Shown: positions 36,479-44,384 of the stretch, piece by piece | Numbering within the stretch: the stretch's first letter is position 1 | Layout of the letters: each line of letters opens with the position of its first letter | Assembly (NCBI GenBank): GCA_016209275.1 | Contig: JACQWM010000056.1 | Span: forward strand, 1 to 59,413 | Length of the DNA stretch: 59,413 nucleotides | Direction of reading: 5' to 3' | From: Candidatus Omnitrophota bacterium | GTDB taxonomy: Bacteria; Omnitrophota; Gorgyraeia; Aquiviventales; Aquiviventaceae | Notes under the pieces: model-generated | The model's database searches: none | Told to the model about the DNA's origin: nothing | Seen by the model: only the letters and a program-made list of their open reading frames with translations | Translations under genes and position numbers: made by a program

Positions 36479-37572
36479 CCGCAGATCTGATCCGCGGAAC
36501 TCCGCGGATGCATACGTTAGGGATTGGGGATCGGTGGCTGCTGGCCGCGGCCTTAGGGCTGGTCGCCGCCGGCGGCGTGGCGATGGCGAGTGCTTCCTCA
36601 ACCGTGAATCCCGTACTCGCCTCCCGGCACGCCATGTGGGTGGCCATCGGGATGAGCGCCTCGCTGCTCATCGGGAAGGCGTCGTATCAACGCTGGCTGG
36701 ATCTCGGATGGGTGGTCTATGGCGCGAGTATCGCCGCCTTGCTGGTGGTGCTGGTGGCAGGGGCGGTGCGGCTTGGAGCGGCGCGCTGGTTGTCGGTGTT
36801 CGGGTTCAGCCTCCAGCCCTCCGAGTTTGCGAAGATCTCGACGATCTGGGTCCTCGCGCGCTACCTCTCCGGCGAGCCTGCCCCGCTGGCCCCTCGCGCC
36901 GTGCTGGCGTCGCTGGCGATCGCCGGATGTCCCGCCCTTCTCGTGTTCCTCCAGCCGGATTTCGGCTCAGCCACCATCTTTGCGGTGGTGTGGATCGGGA
37001 TGCTTTGGGCCGCCGGGGTCTCCCGCCGCATGATGACCCTGCTGGCGGCCGGATCGGCGGCATGCCTGCCCATCGGCTGGCATCTGCTGAAGGACTATCA
37101 ACGCGACCGGCTGATGGCGTTTCTTAACCCCGAAGCCGATCCCCTTGGGGCGGGGTACACGCTGATCCAGTCGACAATCGCCATCGGGGCCGGGCAATGG
37201 TTCGGCCGCGGATGGTTCGCCGGCACGCAAAACCAGCTCAGCTTCCTGCCCGAGCGCCATTCCGACTTTATCTTTTCCGTCATCGGGGAGGAATGGGGTT
37301 TGGTGGGCTGCCTGACGGTGGTGGCACTCTTTTGGCTGCTGGTGGCACGGATGCTTCGGATCGCCCGCTGGACGCCGGAGCCCCAGGGCCGACTGATGGT
37401 CGCTGGGGTGGTCTGCTGGATCGCCTATCAAGCGGTGGTGAATATGGGGATGGTGATGGGGCTCCTGCCGGTGGTGGGGGTGCCGCTGCCGTTCATCAGC
37501 TATGGCGGCTCCTCGATGGTGAGCCTGTGGATCGCGCTGGGCGCCGTGCAGAGCGTGGCGAAAGGTGCATAA
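36475..37572 (+). CDS. rodA: RodA peptidoglycan glycosyltransferase (SEDS family)
   Basis: RodA polymerises lipid II in the inner membrane together with PBP2. The 365-residue product starts at ATG 36475 within an ATGA overlap with mrdA. About ten transmembrane helices are visible. SEDS signatures include RWLSVFGFSLQPSEFAKIS, VFLQPDFGSATIFAVVW, GWHLLKDYQRDRLMAFLNPE, GAGYTLIQSTIAIGAGQWFG, LPERHSDFIFSVIGEEWG and the C-terminal LPVVGVPLPFISYGGSSMV. It is the last gene of the elongation operon; a new promoter stands 46 bp downstream. Confidence 0.97.
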   Translation: MTADLIRGTPRMHTLGIGDRWLLAAALGLVAAGGVAMASASSTVNPVLASRHAMWVAIGMSASLLIGKASYQRWLDLGWVVYGASIAALLVVLVAGAVRLGAARWLSVFGFSLQPSEFAKISTIWVLARYLSGEPAPLAPRAVLASLAIAGCPALLVFLQPDFGSATIFAVVWIGMLWAAGVSRRMMTLLAAGSAACLPIGWHLLKDYQRDRLMAFLNPEADPLGAGYTLIQSTIAIGAGQWFGRGWFAGTQNQLSFLPERHSDFIFSVIGEEWGLVGCLTVVALFWLLVARMLRIARWTPEPQGRLMVAGVVCWIAYQAVVNMGMVMGLLPVVGVPLPFISYGGSSMVSLWIALGAVQSVAKGA

Positions 37573-37618
37573 GATGCCAATGCCACCAGGTGCAAAAGGC
37601 ACTTCTTCCCAAATCGAT

Positions 37619-37648
37619 TTGATGTGTTCGCATCGGATGTGGTATGTT
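37619..37648 (+). promoter_or_regulatory. Promoter ahead of the pilT/pilB/pilC genes
   Basis: TTGATG (37619-37624), an 18-bp spacer and TATGTT (37643-37648), with TGG before the -10, give a plausible sigma70-type promoter. GGAG follows at 37656-37659 and the small gene starts at 37677. Confidence 0.6.
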
Positions 37649-37676
37649 CTTCTCTGGAGCCACAACGACAACATCC

Positions 37677-37925
37677 ATGCGACACGACCGCGCTGCCACA
37701 TACGCCCATCGCGTCATTGCCTCGCTGAATCGTGAGCAGGTGGATTTTCTCGATAAGCTCGGGAAAGACGCGCAATTTTCTTCCGGGTTAAAACTCTCGC
37801 GCACCCAGATTCTCGCCGCGATGGTCAACGCCATGAAGCGGCTGCACTTAACCGGCGAAGGCATTACGAACGCCGAGCAGTTCGAGCAGCGGATTGTCGA
37901 TGCCATGATGCACCACTGGAAATAA
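37677..37925 (+). CDS. Small ribbon-helix-helix-like protein
   Basis: The start at ATG 37677 gives 82 residues; a longer in-frame start at 37644 would overlap the promoter -10. The centre fits a ribbon-helix-helix fold: strand HRVIASLN, helix REQVDFLDKLGKDAQF, turn, helix KLSRTQILAAMVNAMKRL. Such small proteins bind operators as dimers, as MetJ/Arc do. It is the first gene behind its own promoter and 12 bp ahead of pilT, so it may regulate the motor operon. The fold call is from pattern only. Confidence 0.5.
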   Translation: MRHDRAATYAHRVIASLNREQVDFLDKLGKDAQFSSGLKLSRTQILAAMVNAMKRLHLTGEGITNAEQFEQRIVDAMMHHWK

Positions 37926-37937
37926 GGAGACGAAAGG

Positions 37938-39014
37938 ATGGCCGTATCGGCGAAACCGACGATGGAAAGTTTGCTGCGGTTCGTGGTGGAGCAGGGGGCC
38001 ACGGATCTGCACCTCTCCGCGAATCTCCCGCCGCATCTGCGGCTCGATGACCGGCTGGTCCCCATGGATTATTCGCCCCTGACGGGCGATGACGTGCGGG
38101 AGCTGGCCTACAGCCTGCTCTCGCCGGATAAGATCGAGCGCTTCGAGCGATGGAAGGAGCTCGATTTTGCGTTTTCCATCGAGGGACTGGCCCGGTTCCG
38201 CGCCAACTACTTCATTCAGCAAGGCTATGTCGGGGTGGCCATCCGCATGCTGCCGTTTCGCATCATGACGTTTTCGGAGCTGGGACTGCCGGTCAAGGTC
38301 TTGACCGATTTCGTGACGAAGCCGAAGGGGCTGATTCTGATCACGGGGGCGACCGGCTCCGGCAAGACCACGACCCTGGCCGCCATGGTCGACTACCTCA
38401 ATACCAACAACGACTACCACATCGTGACGATCGAAGACCCGATCGAGTACACCCATATGAGCAAGCGATCCATCATCGACCAGCGCGAGGTGGGCAACGA
38501 TACCCAGTCCTTCGCCCAGGGGCTCAAGCACGTGCTGCGCCAAGATCCCGACATCATTCTCATCGGTGAAATGCGCGATCTGGAAACGATTGAAACGGCC
38601 TTGATTGTCGCTGAAACCGGGCACTTGGTGCTGGCCACGCTGCACACCTCCGACGCGGTGCAGACGGTCAACCGTATCGTCGACGTCTTCCCGGCGCATC
38701 AGCAAAACCAGGTGCGTGTCCAGCTCTCCTTGGAGCTCTTGGGCGTCATCTCCCAGCAGCTGATTCCAAAAGCCAGCGGGCGGGGGCGGGTGCTGGCCGG
38801 CGAAGTCCTTGTCGTGAATCATGCGGTGCGGTCGTTGATCCGCGAGCAGAAAATCCACCAGATCTATTCGGTGATTCAGACCGGCCAGAAGGAAGGCATG
38901 CGCACGATGAACCAATCGCTCTACGAGCTGTACATGAACCGGGTGATCAGCTTGGATGACGCGATGGGACGCTCCACGGATCCCGACGATCTCATGCGGC
39001 TCGTGAACCGATAA
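37938..39014 (+). CDS. pilT: Pilus retraction ATPase PilT
   Basis: The product has 358 residues. PilT is a hexameric cytoplasmic AAA-type motor that depolymerises type IV pili. The N-terminal PAS-like half includes GATDLHLSANLPPHLRLD. The Walker A motif is GATGSGKTTTLA (~residue 136), the Asp box VTIEDPIEYTH, Walker B DPDIILIGEMRDLETIETAL, the His box ATLHTSDAVQTVNRI, and the PilT-specific AVRSLIREQKIHQIYS near the C-terminus, which separates it from PilB. Its presence argues that at least one of the machines is a retractable pilus and not only a secretion system. Confidence 0.96.
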   Translation: MAVSAKPTMESLLRFVVEQGATDLHLSANLPPHLRLDDRLVPMDYSPLTGDDVRELAYSLLSPDKIERFERWKELDFAFSIEGLARFRANYFIQQGYVGVAIRMLPFRIMTFSELGLPVKVLTDFVTKPKGLILITGATGSGKTTTLAAMVDYLNTNNDYHIVTIEDPIEYTHMSKRSIIDQREVGNDTQSFAQGLKHVLRQDPDIILIGEMRDLETIETALIVAETGHLVLATLHTSDAVQTVNRIVDVFPAHQQNQVRVQLSLELLGVISQQLIPKASGRGRVLAGEVLVVNHAVRSLIREQKIHQIYSVIQTGQKEGMRTMNQSLYELYMNRVISLDDAMGRSTDPDDLMRLVNR

Positions 39015-39027
39015 GGTTGAGATTCTC

Positions 39028-39582
39028 ATGGCGAAGCGGGTGATCACGAAACGGATCGGCGAAGTCCTGGTCGAGCGGGGGCTGATTAACCGCAAGGACC
39101 TCGAGAAGGCGCTCGCCCACCAGAAAGAGCACGGCGGGCTGATGGGCCAAGTGCTCATCCAGCTGGGATTCGTGACCGAGGATGAAGTGGCTTTGGCGCT
39201 GACCGCGCAATACGGGTTTCCCTATCTGCCGCTGGCGAACTACGAAATCGACTCGGAGCTGACCGCCCTCGTCCCCGAGCAGATCGCCAGGCAATATTGC
39301 CTCATCCCGATCGACCGCATCGGCAACGCCTTGACGCTGGCGATGGCCGATCCGTCCAATCTTCAAGCCATCGAAGAAATCGAGCTGCTGACGAAATGCG
39401 TCGTGCAGACGTTTGTGAGCACTCCCTCGGAGATCGGCAAGGCCATCGAGAAATGCTACCGCCCCGCGACTCGGCCGGCGGCGGCCAAGGCTCCGTCGGC
39501 AGCGGCCAAAGCTCCGCCAGCGCCGGCCCCATCAGCGCCCGCGGCTCCATCAACGTCTCCGCCGAGCGAACCGAAACGATGA
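39028..39582 (+). CDS. Stand-alone MshEN (GspE N-terminal) domain protein
   Basis: The product has 184 residues. Residues ~8-150 are the N-terminal domain otherwise fused to PilB/GspE/MshE ATPases (GEVLVERGLINRKDLEKALA, GGLMGQVLIQLGFVTEDEVA, LTAQYGFPYLPLANYEID, LTLAMADPSNLQAIEEIE). MshEN domains in some relatives bind cyclic di-GMP. The RLGQxLVxxGxIxxxxLxxAL-like first half is recognisable, but binding cannot be judged by eye. A low-complexity Ala/Pro tail (~150-184) replaces the ATPase domain. Its stop overlaps the next ATPase gene by 4 bp. I infer an adaptor or regulator for the motor hexamer. Confidence 0.8.
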   Translation: MAKRVITKRIGEVLVERGLINRKDLEKALAHQKEHGGLMGQVLIQLGFVTEDEVALALTAQYGFPYLPLANYEIDSELTALVPEQIARQYCLIPIDRIGNALTLAMADPSNLQAIEEIELLTKCVVQTFVSTPSEIGKAIEKCYRPATRPAAAKAPSAAAKAPPAPAPSAPAAPSTSPPSEPKR

Positions 39583-41300
39583 CCACGACGAGCCTGAAGG
39601 AACGCGTCATCAACGTCTTGCTCGCGCGGCAGCTCGTCAAGCAAGAGCAGCTCGATGAAGCCTTCGCCCACCAGCGGGACCACGGCGGCAGCCTGCAGAA
39701 AATCTTGGTGGAGCGCGGCTTGGTCAACGAGGGCGACTTTATCGCCGCGGTCAGCCAAGGGTTAGGGATCCCCCCCATCAGCCTCGCTCGGCTGAAGCTT
39801 GACCCGATGCTTCGGGGCCTCATTTCCCGCGAGATGGCGGTCCAATACCAGCTCGTGCCGGTCTCCTGCATCGGGCAGACCTTGACCATCGCCATGGCCG
39901 ATCCGCTCAACATTTTCGCCCTGGACACCATCTCAACGCTCACCGGGCTGTCCATTAATCCGCTGCTCACCAACGCCAAGGAAATTCAGGATGCGATCGA
40001 CCAGTACTACGGTGTTGGGGTGGAGGAAACGCTTCGCGACATGGTCCAAAAGGCGGAGAGCACCGCGGAAACCGCGCGGTCCGCCGATGACGCGGATCCG
40101 GAGCGGCTGCTGCGCCAAACGCAGGATGCCCCGGTCGTGACGTTCACCAACGCCATCATCACGAAAGCCGTCCGCATGCACGCCTCGGATCTGTTGATCG
40201 AGCCGCGCGAGTCGACGGTGCGCGTCCGCTACCGGGTCGATGGCGTCCTGCAAGATGGGGAGGCTCCCCCGAAGAATCTGCACGCGGCGATCGTCTCGCG
40301 CATCAAGGTGATGTCCGAGCTGAACATCGCGGAGCGCCGGCTGCCGCAGGACGGGCACTTTAATTTCCGGGTCGATGAGCGCCTCATCGATTTCCGCGTC
40401 TCGATTCTCCCCACCAACTTCGGCGGCAACGTGTGCTTGAGGATCCTGGACAAAGGGGAAGTCAAGCTCAACATCGACACGCTGGGTTTTTCCGCGCGGG
40501 ATCTTGAGCGGCTCAAAGAGTGCGCGCAGCATCCGCACGGGCTGCTGCTCTCCACCGGGCCGACCGGCTCCGGAAAAACCACGACCCTCTACTCCTTGCT
40601 CAAAATGATCGACTCGCCGAGCCGGAATCTGGTGACGGTCGAGGATCCGGTTGAATTCGAGCTGGATGGCGTCAACCAGGTCAACGTGAAAACCGACATC
40701 GGGCTCACCTTCGCCAGAGCTCTTCGGTCGATTCTGCGGCAGGATCCGGATGTGATCATGATCGGCGAGATCCGCGACGCCGAGGCGGCGGACATGGCGA
40801 TCAAATCCGCGCTCACCGGGCATCTCGTGCTGAGCACGCTGCATACCAACAGCGCTGCCGGCTCGGTGGTGCGCCTGACCAACATGGGCATGGAGCCGTT
40901 TCTCATCAATTCCTGTTTGATGGTGGTCGTGGGGCAGCGCCTGGTGCGGCGGGTGTGCCAGAAATGCGCCCAGACCTACCAGCCGCCCAAGGGCCTGGCG
41001 GCGCGGCTGGGGTTGGTGGACGAGCAAGGCGAGCCGCTGTCCTTGGCGCGAGGCAAGGGGTGCAAGGCCTGTTTCGATTCGGGCTACGCGGGCCGCGAGG
41101 TGATCGCGGAAACGATGGTCATGAGCCCGGAGATCCGCGCCTTAGTCATGAAACGAGCGCCGGAACGGGAAATCGAAACGGTGGCGCGCAGCCAGGGCAT
41201 GAACACGCTGCGCGAGCAGGGCCTGGCGAAGGTGGTGGCGCACCTGACGACGTTGGATGAAATTTTCCGGACAACCCTCGGCGAGGTGGTCGGAGATTAA
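39579..41300 (+). CDS. pilB: PilB/GspE-type assembly ATPase (first copy)
   Basis: I start at ATG 39579 in the ATGA overlap with the MshEN gene, giving 573 residues. An MshEN domain (~5-140) is followed by the N2 domain (HASDLLIEPRESTVRVRYRV, ~200), Walker A GPTGSGKTTTLYS (~326), Asp box TVEDPVEFELDGVNQV, Walker B DPDVIMIGEIRDAEAADMA, His box STLHTNSAAGSV, and the four-cysteine zinc motif (RVCQKCAQ and KGCKACFDSG). It powers pilus or pseudopilus extension in the cytoplasm. A second PilB/GspE with the same layout follows immediately, so two extension motors are encoded side by side. Confidence 0.95.
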   Translation: MTTTSLKERVINVLLARQLVKQEQLDEAFAHQRDHGGSLQKILVERGLVNEGDFIAAVSQGLGIPPISLARLKLDPMLRGLISREMAVQYQLVPVSCIGQTLTIAMADPLNIFALDTISTLTGLSINPLLTNAKEIQDAIDQYYGVGVEETLRDMVQKAESTAETARSADDADPERLLRQTQDAPVVTFTNAIITKAVRMHASDLLIEPRESTVRVRYRVDGVLQDGEAPPKNLHAAIVSRIKVMSELNIAERRLPQDGHFNFRVDERLIDFRVSILPTNFGGNVCLRILDKGEVKLNIDTLGFSARDLERLKECAQHPHGLLLSTGPTGSGKTTTLYSLLKMIDSPSRNLVTVEDPVEFELDGVNQVNVKTDIGLTFARALRSILRQDPDVIMIGEIRDAEAADMAIKSALTGHLVLSTLHTNSAAGSVVRLTNMGMEPFLINSCLMVVVGQRLVRRVCQKCAQTYQPPKGLAARLGLVDEQGEPLSLARGKGCKACFDSGYAGREVIAETMVMSPEIRALVMKRAPEREIETVARSQGMNTLREQGLAKVVAHLTTLDEIFRTTLGEVVGD

Positions 41301-43007
41301 ATGATTAGTTTCAAGCAGCGCATCACCGAGATTCTCATCGAGCAGAAGCTGGCCACGCCGGAGCAGATTGAATCGATTGTGAATGATGCCGTGCAGACCA
41401 AAAAGAGCTTTGCGCGCCTGCTGATCGATCGTGGTGTGGTCAATGAATCAAAGCTCACCGAGCTGCTCTCCAAAGAGCTCGGCCTGCCCATGATTTCCCT
41501 CGCGAAATACCGCATCGATCCGAACGTGGCCAAGAGCATCCCTGAGCGGATGGCGCGCCAGTATCGCCTGATCGCGCTGTCGAAATTCGGCAATCGGATG
41601 GTCGTCGCCATGGCCGACCCCATGAATATTTTTGCGATCGATGACCTCAAGGTCCTGACCCAGGTGGCCATCGATCCGGTCCTCTCGCCGGAGACCGACA
41701 TCCTCCGAGCCATCGAGCAAATCTACGCCAGCCCCACCTCGCTCTCCGAGACGCCCGAGGGGGAGACGCAGGATGTGGCGGTGACGAAGGACGACAACAT
41801 TGACACCGCGGTCGCCCTCCTCCTGAATGAAGCGGGGGCGGTGGATGAGGCGCCCGTGGTGAAAGTCATCAACCTGATGGTGATGGAAGCCATGCGCCGG
41901 CATGCCTCCGATATCCATCTGGAGCCGATGAAGAATCTGCTGCGCGTCCGCTATCGCATTGACGGGCATCTGATGGAGATCCACCGGCTGCCCCGCGCGG
42001 TCCAAAGCCCGATCCTCACGCGGCTGAAAATCATGTCAGGGTTGGACATCACGGAGTGGCGGCTGCCGCAAGACGGCCGGTTCAAGGTCCGCGTGGATGA
42101 CAAAGAGGTGGATTTCCGCGTCTCCGTGCTGCCGATCACCAACGGCGGGAAAGTGGTGCTGCGGCTGCTGGATAAGGCGAACCTCTCCATGGGGCTGGAC
42201 TATCTCGGATTCACGCCCGCATCGATTGAGCAATTCAAGATGGCGATCAAGCGGCCCTACGGGATGATCCTGGTGACCGGGCCGACCGGCTCGGGGAAAT
42301 CCACCACGCTCTATTCGGTGCTGAACGTCTTGGCCAGCAAGACGAAGAACCTCATCACGATTGAGGATCCGGTCGAATATCAAATTGAGGGCGTGACCCA
42401 GATGCAGGTCAACACAGACATCGGCCTGACCTTCGCCGGCGGCTTGCGGACCATCCTGCGGCAAAGCCCTGATGTGGTGATGATCGGAGAAATCCGCGAC
42501 TTTGAGACCGCGGATATCGCCATGAAAGCCAGCCTCACCGGCCAGCTCGTGCTCTCGACCCTGCACACCAACGACGCGCCCTCGGCCGTGACGCGCCTCA
42601 TCGACATGGGCGTCGAGCCGTTTCTGGTGGCCTCCAGTGTGAGCCTCATTCAAGCGCAGCGGCTCGTGCGGAAGCTGTGCACCAAGTGCCGCGAGCGGGT
42701 GGATCCGCCGGCCGAGCTGCTGGAGCGGCTGAAAATTGCGCCGTCACCGGAGGCGACATTTTACCGGGCGAAAGGCTGCCGGTTGTGCCGCGATACCGGC
42801 TACCGGGGGCGGATGGGCATCGTGGAGGTCTTCCCGGTGGATGAGCGGGTGCGGGAGCTGATCGTCGCCCGCGCGCAATCGTGGCAAATCAAAGAGCATG
42901 CCGTGAAAGAGCTGAAGATGGTTCCGTTGCGGCAGGACGGGTTTCACAAAGCGGAGCAGGGCCTCACGACCTTGGAAGAGGTCGTGGCCGTCACGACCGA
43001 GGAATAA
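41301..43007 (+). CDS. pilB: PilB/GspE-type assembly ATPase (second copy)
   Basis: The product has 568 residues; its ATG follows the first copy's TAA directly. MshEN domain ~5-140 (ITEILIEQKLATPEQIESIV, LSKELGLPMISLAKYRID), N2 domain HASDIHLEPMKNLLRVRYRI, Walker A GPTGSGKSTTLYSVLNVL (~330), Walker B SPDVVMIGEIRDFETADIAM, His box STLHTNDAPSAV and zinc cysteines (KLCTKCRER; GCRLCRDTGY) are present. It differs from its neighbour in the linker and has GKST in place of GKTT. Two copies plus two PilC/GspF proteins in the window suggest either two machines (pilus and type II-like) or hetero-oligomers. Confidence 0.94.
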   Translation: MISFKQRITEILIEQKLATPEQIESIVNDAVQTKKSFARLLIDRGVVNESKLTELLSKELGLPMISLAKYRIDPNVAKSIPERMARQYRLIALSKFGNRMVVAMADPMNIFAIDDLKVLTQVAIDPVLSPETDILRAIEQIYASPTSLSETPEGETQDVAVTKDDNIDTAVALLLNEAGAVDEAPVVKVINLMVMEAMRRHASDIHLEPMKNLLRVRYRIDGHLMEIHRLPRAVQSPILTRLKIMSGLDITEWRLPQDGRFKVRVDDKEVDFRVSVLPITNGGKVVLRLLDKANLSMGLDYLGFTPASIEQFKMAIKRPYGMILVTGPTGSGKSTTLYSVLNVLASKTKNLITIEDPVEYQIEGVTQMQVNTDIGLTFAGGLRTILRQSPDVVMIGEIRDFETADIAMKASLTGQLVLSTLHTNDAPSAVTRLIDMGVEPFLVASSVSLIQAQRLVRKLCTKCRERVDPPAELLERLKIAPSPEATFYRAKGCRLCRDTGYRGRMGIVEVFPVDERVRELIVARAQSWQIKEHAVKELKMVPLRQDGFHKAEQGLTTLEEVVAVTTEE

Positions 43008-43041
43008 TCACTGTAATCATCTACGGAGCGAAGCGACGAAC

Positions 43042-44247
43042 ATGGCGACGTTTGCGTATGTCGTGAAAGACAAAGCCGGCAAGACACATAACGGGACCTC
43101 AGACGCCAAGTCCCGCGCCGCCCTCATCGAGCAGCTCTGGAAGCGCGAATTCGTCATTCTCTCCATCCGCGAGCGCTCCAGCGGCGGCTCCTTGGTCAAG
43201 GCCGGCTCCGGCAAGGTCGGCACGGATCAAATTGTGGTGTTTTCGCGCCAGCTCGCCACGATGGTGGACAGCGGCATTCCGATTTCGCAAGCCTTGGATG
43301 TGCTCGCCGACCAGATGGACAATCGCGTCTTCGGGCAAACACTGAAGAAAATCCAGGATGACATCGAGGCCGGGGCGAGCCTTTCCGAGGCCATCGGACG
43401 GCACCCGAAGATTTTCTCCGACTTTTTCGTCAATATGGTGCGGGCAGGCGAGTCCTCAGGGCGGCTCGATGAAATCCTTGACCGGGTCGCCAGCTACGTC
43501 GAGAAAGTCAGCGCGCTCCAGAAGAAAGTCTCCAGCAGCCTCTTTTACCCGGCCTTCGTCACCATCCTGGCATTCGGTATTACCACGTTCCTCCTCATCT
43601 ACATCGTGCCGAAGTTTCGCGATATCTTCGTTTCCCTGGGAGGCAAGCTGCCCTTGCCGACCATGCTCCTCTTAGGGCTCAGCGAGTTTATGGCGCGCTA
43701 CGTGATTTATGAAGCGATCCTCCTCGTGATGGCGGTTATCGGCTTGAAGGTTTGGCTGGGCACCCCGGCGGGCCGGTGGTGGTTCGACCGCACGATCTTG
43801 AAAGTCCCGATCATCGGCAAGCTCATGCAGAAAGTGGTGATTGCCCGGTTTTCCCGCACCTTAGCGACCTTGATCAAATCCGGCGTGCCCATCCTTGGGT
43901 CGCTGGAAATCGTCGCCAAGACCTCCGGCAACAAAGTCGTTGAGCAGGCCGTGATGACCGCCCGCTCCAGCATCAAGGAGGGGGAAAATATCGCCGATCC
44001 GCTGGGGCAGAGCAAAGTCTTTCCGCCGATGGTCACCCGCATGATCGCCGTCGGCGAGAAGACCGGCGAGCTGGAGAAGATGCTGGTCAAAATCGCCGAC
44101 TTTTATGAGAGCGAAGTCGACGCGGCCATCACCGGGCTCACCAGCCTGATTGAGCCTGCGGTGATCTCATTTTTGGGCCTCGTGATCGGCGGCATCGTCG
44201 TCGCCCTCTTCATGCCCATCTTCCAAATCTCCACTCTTATCCATTAG
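43042..44247 (+). CDS. pilC: PilC/GspF-type platform protein (second copy)
   Basis: The product has 401 residues, full family length. The N-terminal segment MATFAYVVKDKAGKTHNGTS is the usual PilC/GspF start. Two T2SF domains follow: VFSRQLATMVDSGIPISQAL with FFVNMVRAGESSGRLDEIL, and FSRTLATLIKSGVPILGSLE with MVTRMIAVGEKTGELEKML. Three membrane helices are present. The last 20 codons (44185-44247, ending IGGIVVALFMPIFQISTLIH) are duplicated at 46446-46595 beyond the ATPase/retropepsin module. The codons ACT, CTT, CAT and TAG in this copy are ACC, CTC, CAC and TAA in the distal one, which suggests that this end was brought in by an inserting element. Confidence 0.94.
   Translation: MATFAYVVKDKAGKTHNGTSDAKSRAALIEQLWKREFVILSIRERSSGGSLVKAGSGKVGTDQIVVFSRQLATMVDSGIPISQALDVLADQMDNRVFGQTLKKIQDDIEAGASLSEAIGRHPKIFSDFFVNMVRAGESSGRLDEILDRVASYVEKVSALQKKVSSSLFYPAFVTILAFGITTFLLIYIVPKFRDIFVSLGGKLPLPTMLLLGLSEFMARYVIYEAILLVMAVIGLKVWLGTPAGRWWFDRTILKVPIIGKLMQKVVIARFSRTLATLIKSGVPILGSLEIVAKTSGNKVVEQAVMTARSSIKEGENIADPLGQSKVFPPMVTRMIAVGEKTGELEKMLVKIADFYESEVDAAITGLTSLIEPAVISFLGLVIGGIVVALFMPIFQISTLIH
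44185..44247 (+). repeat. Direct repeat, proximal copy (pilC 3' end)
   Basis: 63 bp covering the last codons and stop of pilC match 46446-46473 plus 46561-46595 at 59 of 63 positions. All four differences are synonymous and lie in the last 15 bases. The repeats bound a ~2.3-kb module. Confidence 0.95.
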
Positions 44248-44310
44248 CGCAGCTCGCCGCAGCGGCACACCACGCCTGCCGATCGCCGCGGATCGATGTG
44301 CGATCTGCGC

Positions 44311-44339
44311 TTGACTCGGCGACCCCCCTATAGTAACAT
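44311..44339 (+). promoter_or_regulatory. Promoter of the DUF4143 ATPase gene
   Basis: TTGACT (44311-44316), a 17-bp spacer and TAACAT (44334-44339) form a promoter in an AT-rich stretch unlike its GC-rich surroundings. CTATAGT (44328-44334) overlaps the -10 and ACTATAGT (44370-44377) lies just before the start codon; these complementary words may be an autoregulatory site. Confidence 0.6.
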
Positions 44340-44384
44340 TGTAATAGATATCGTTTCGAAATTATAACCACTATAGTGAATATA

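Noticed and set aside
37579-37610. Terminator after rodA
   Set aside because: Only a 4-bp GTGC/GCAC stem without a following T-run.
37848-39158. 436-codon minus-strand open frame opposite pilT
   Set aside because: pilT has complete motifs on the plus strand; the antisense translation is His/Arg/Asp-rich and typical of a shadow.
39297-39578. Extended N-terminus of the first PilB-type ATPase
   Set aside because: The extra 94 codons lie wholly within the MshEN gene in another frame; the ATGA overlap at 39579 is the natural start.
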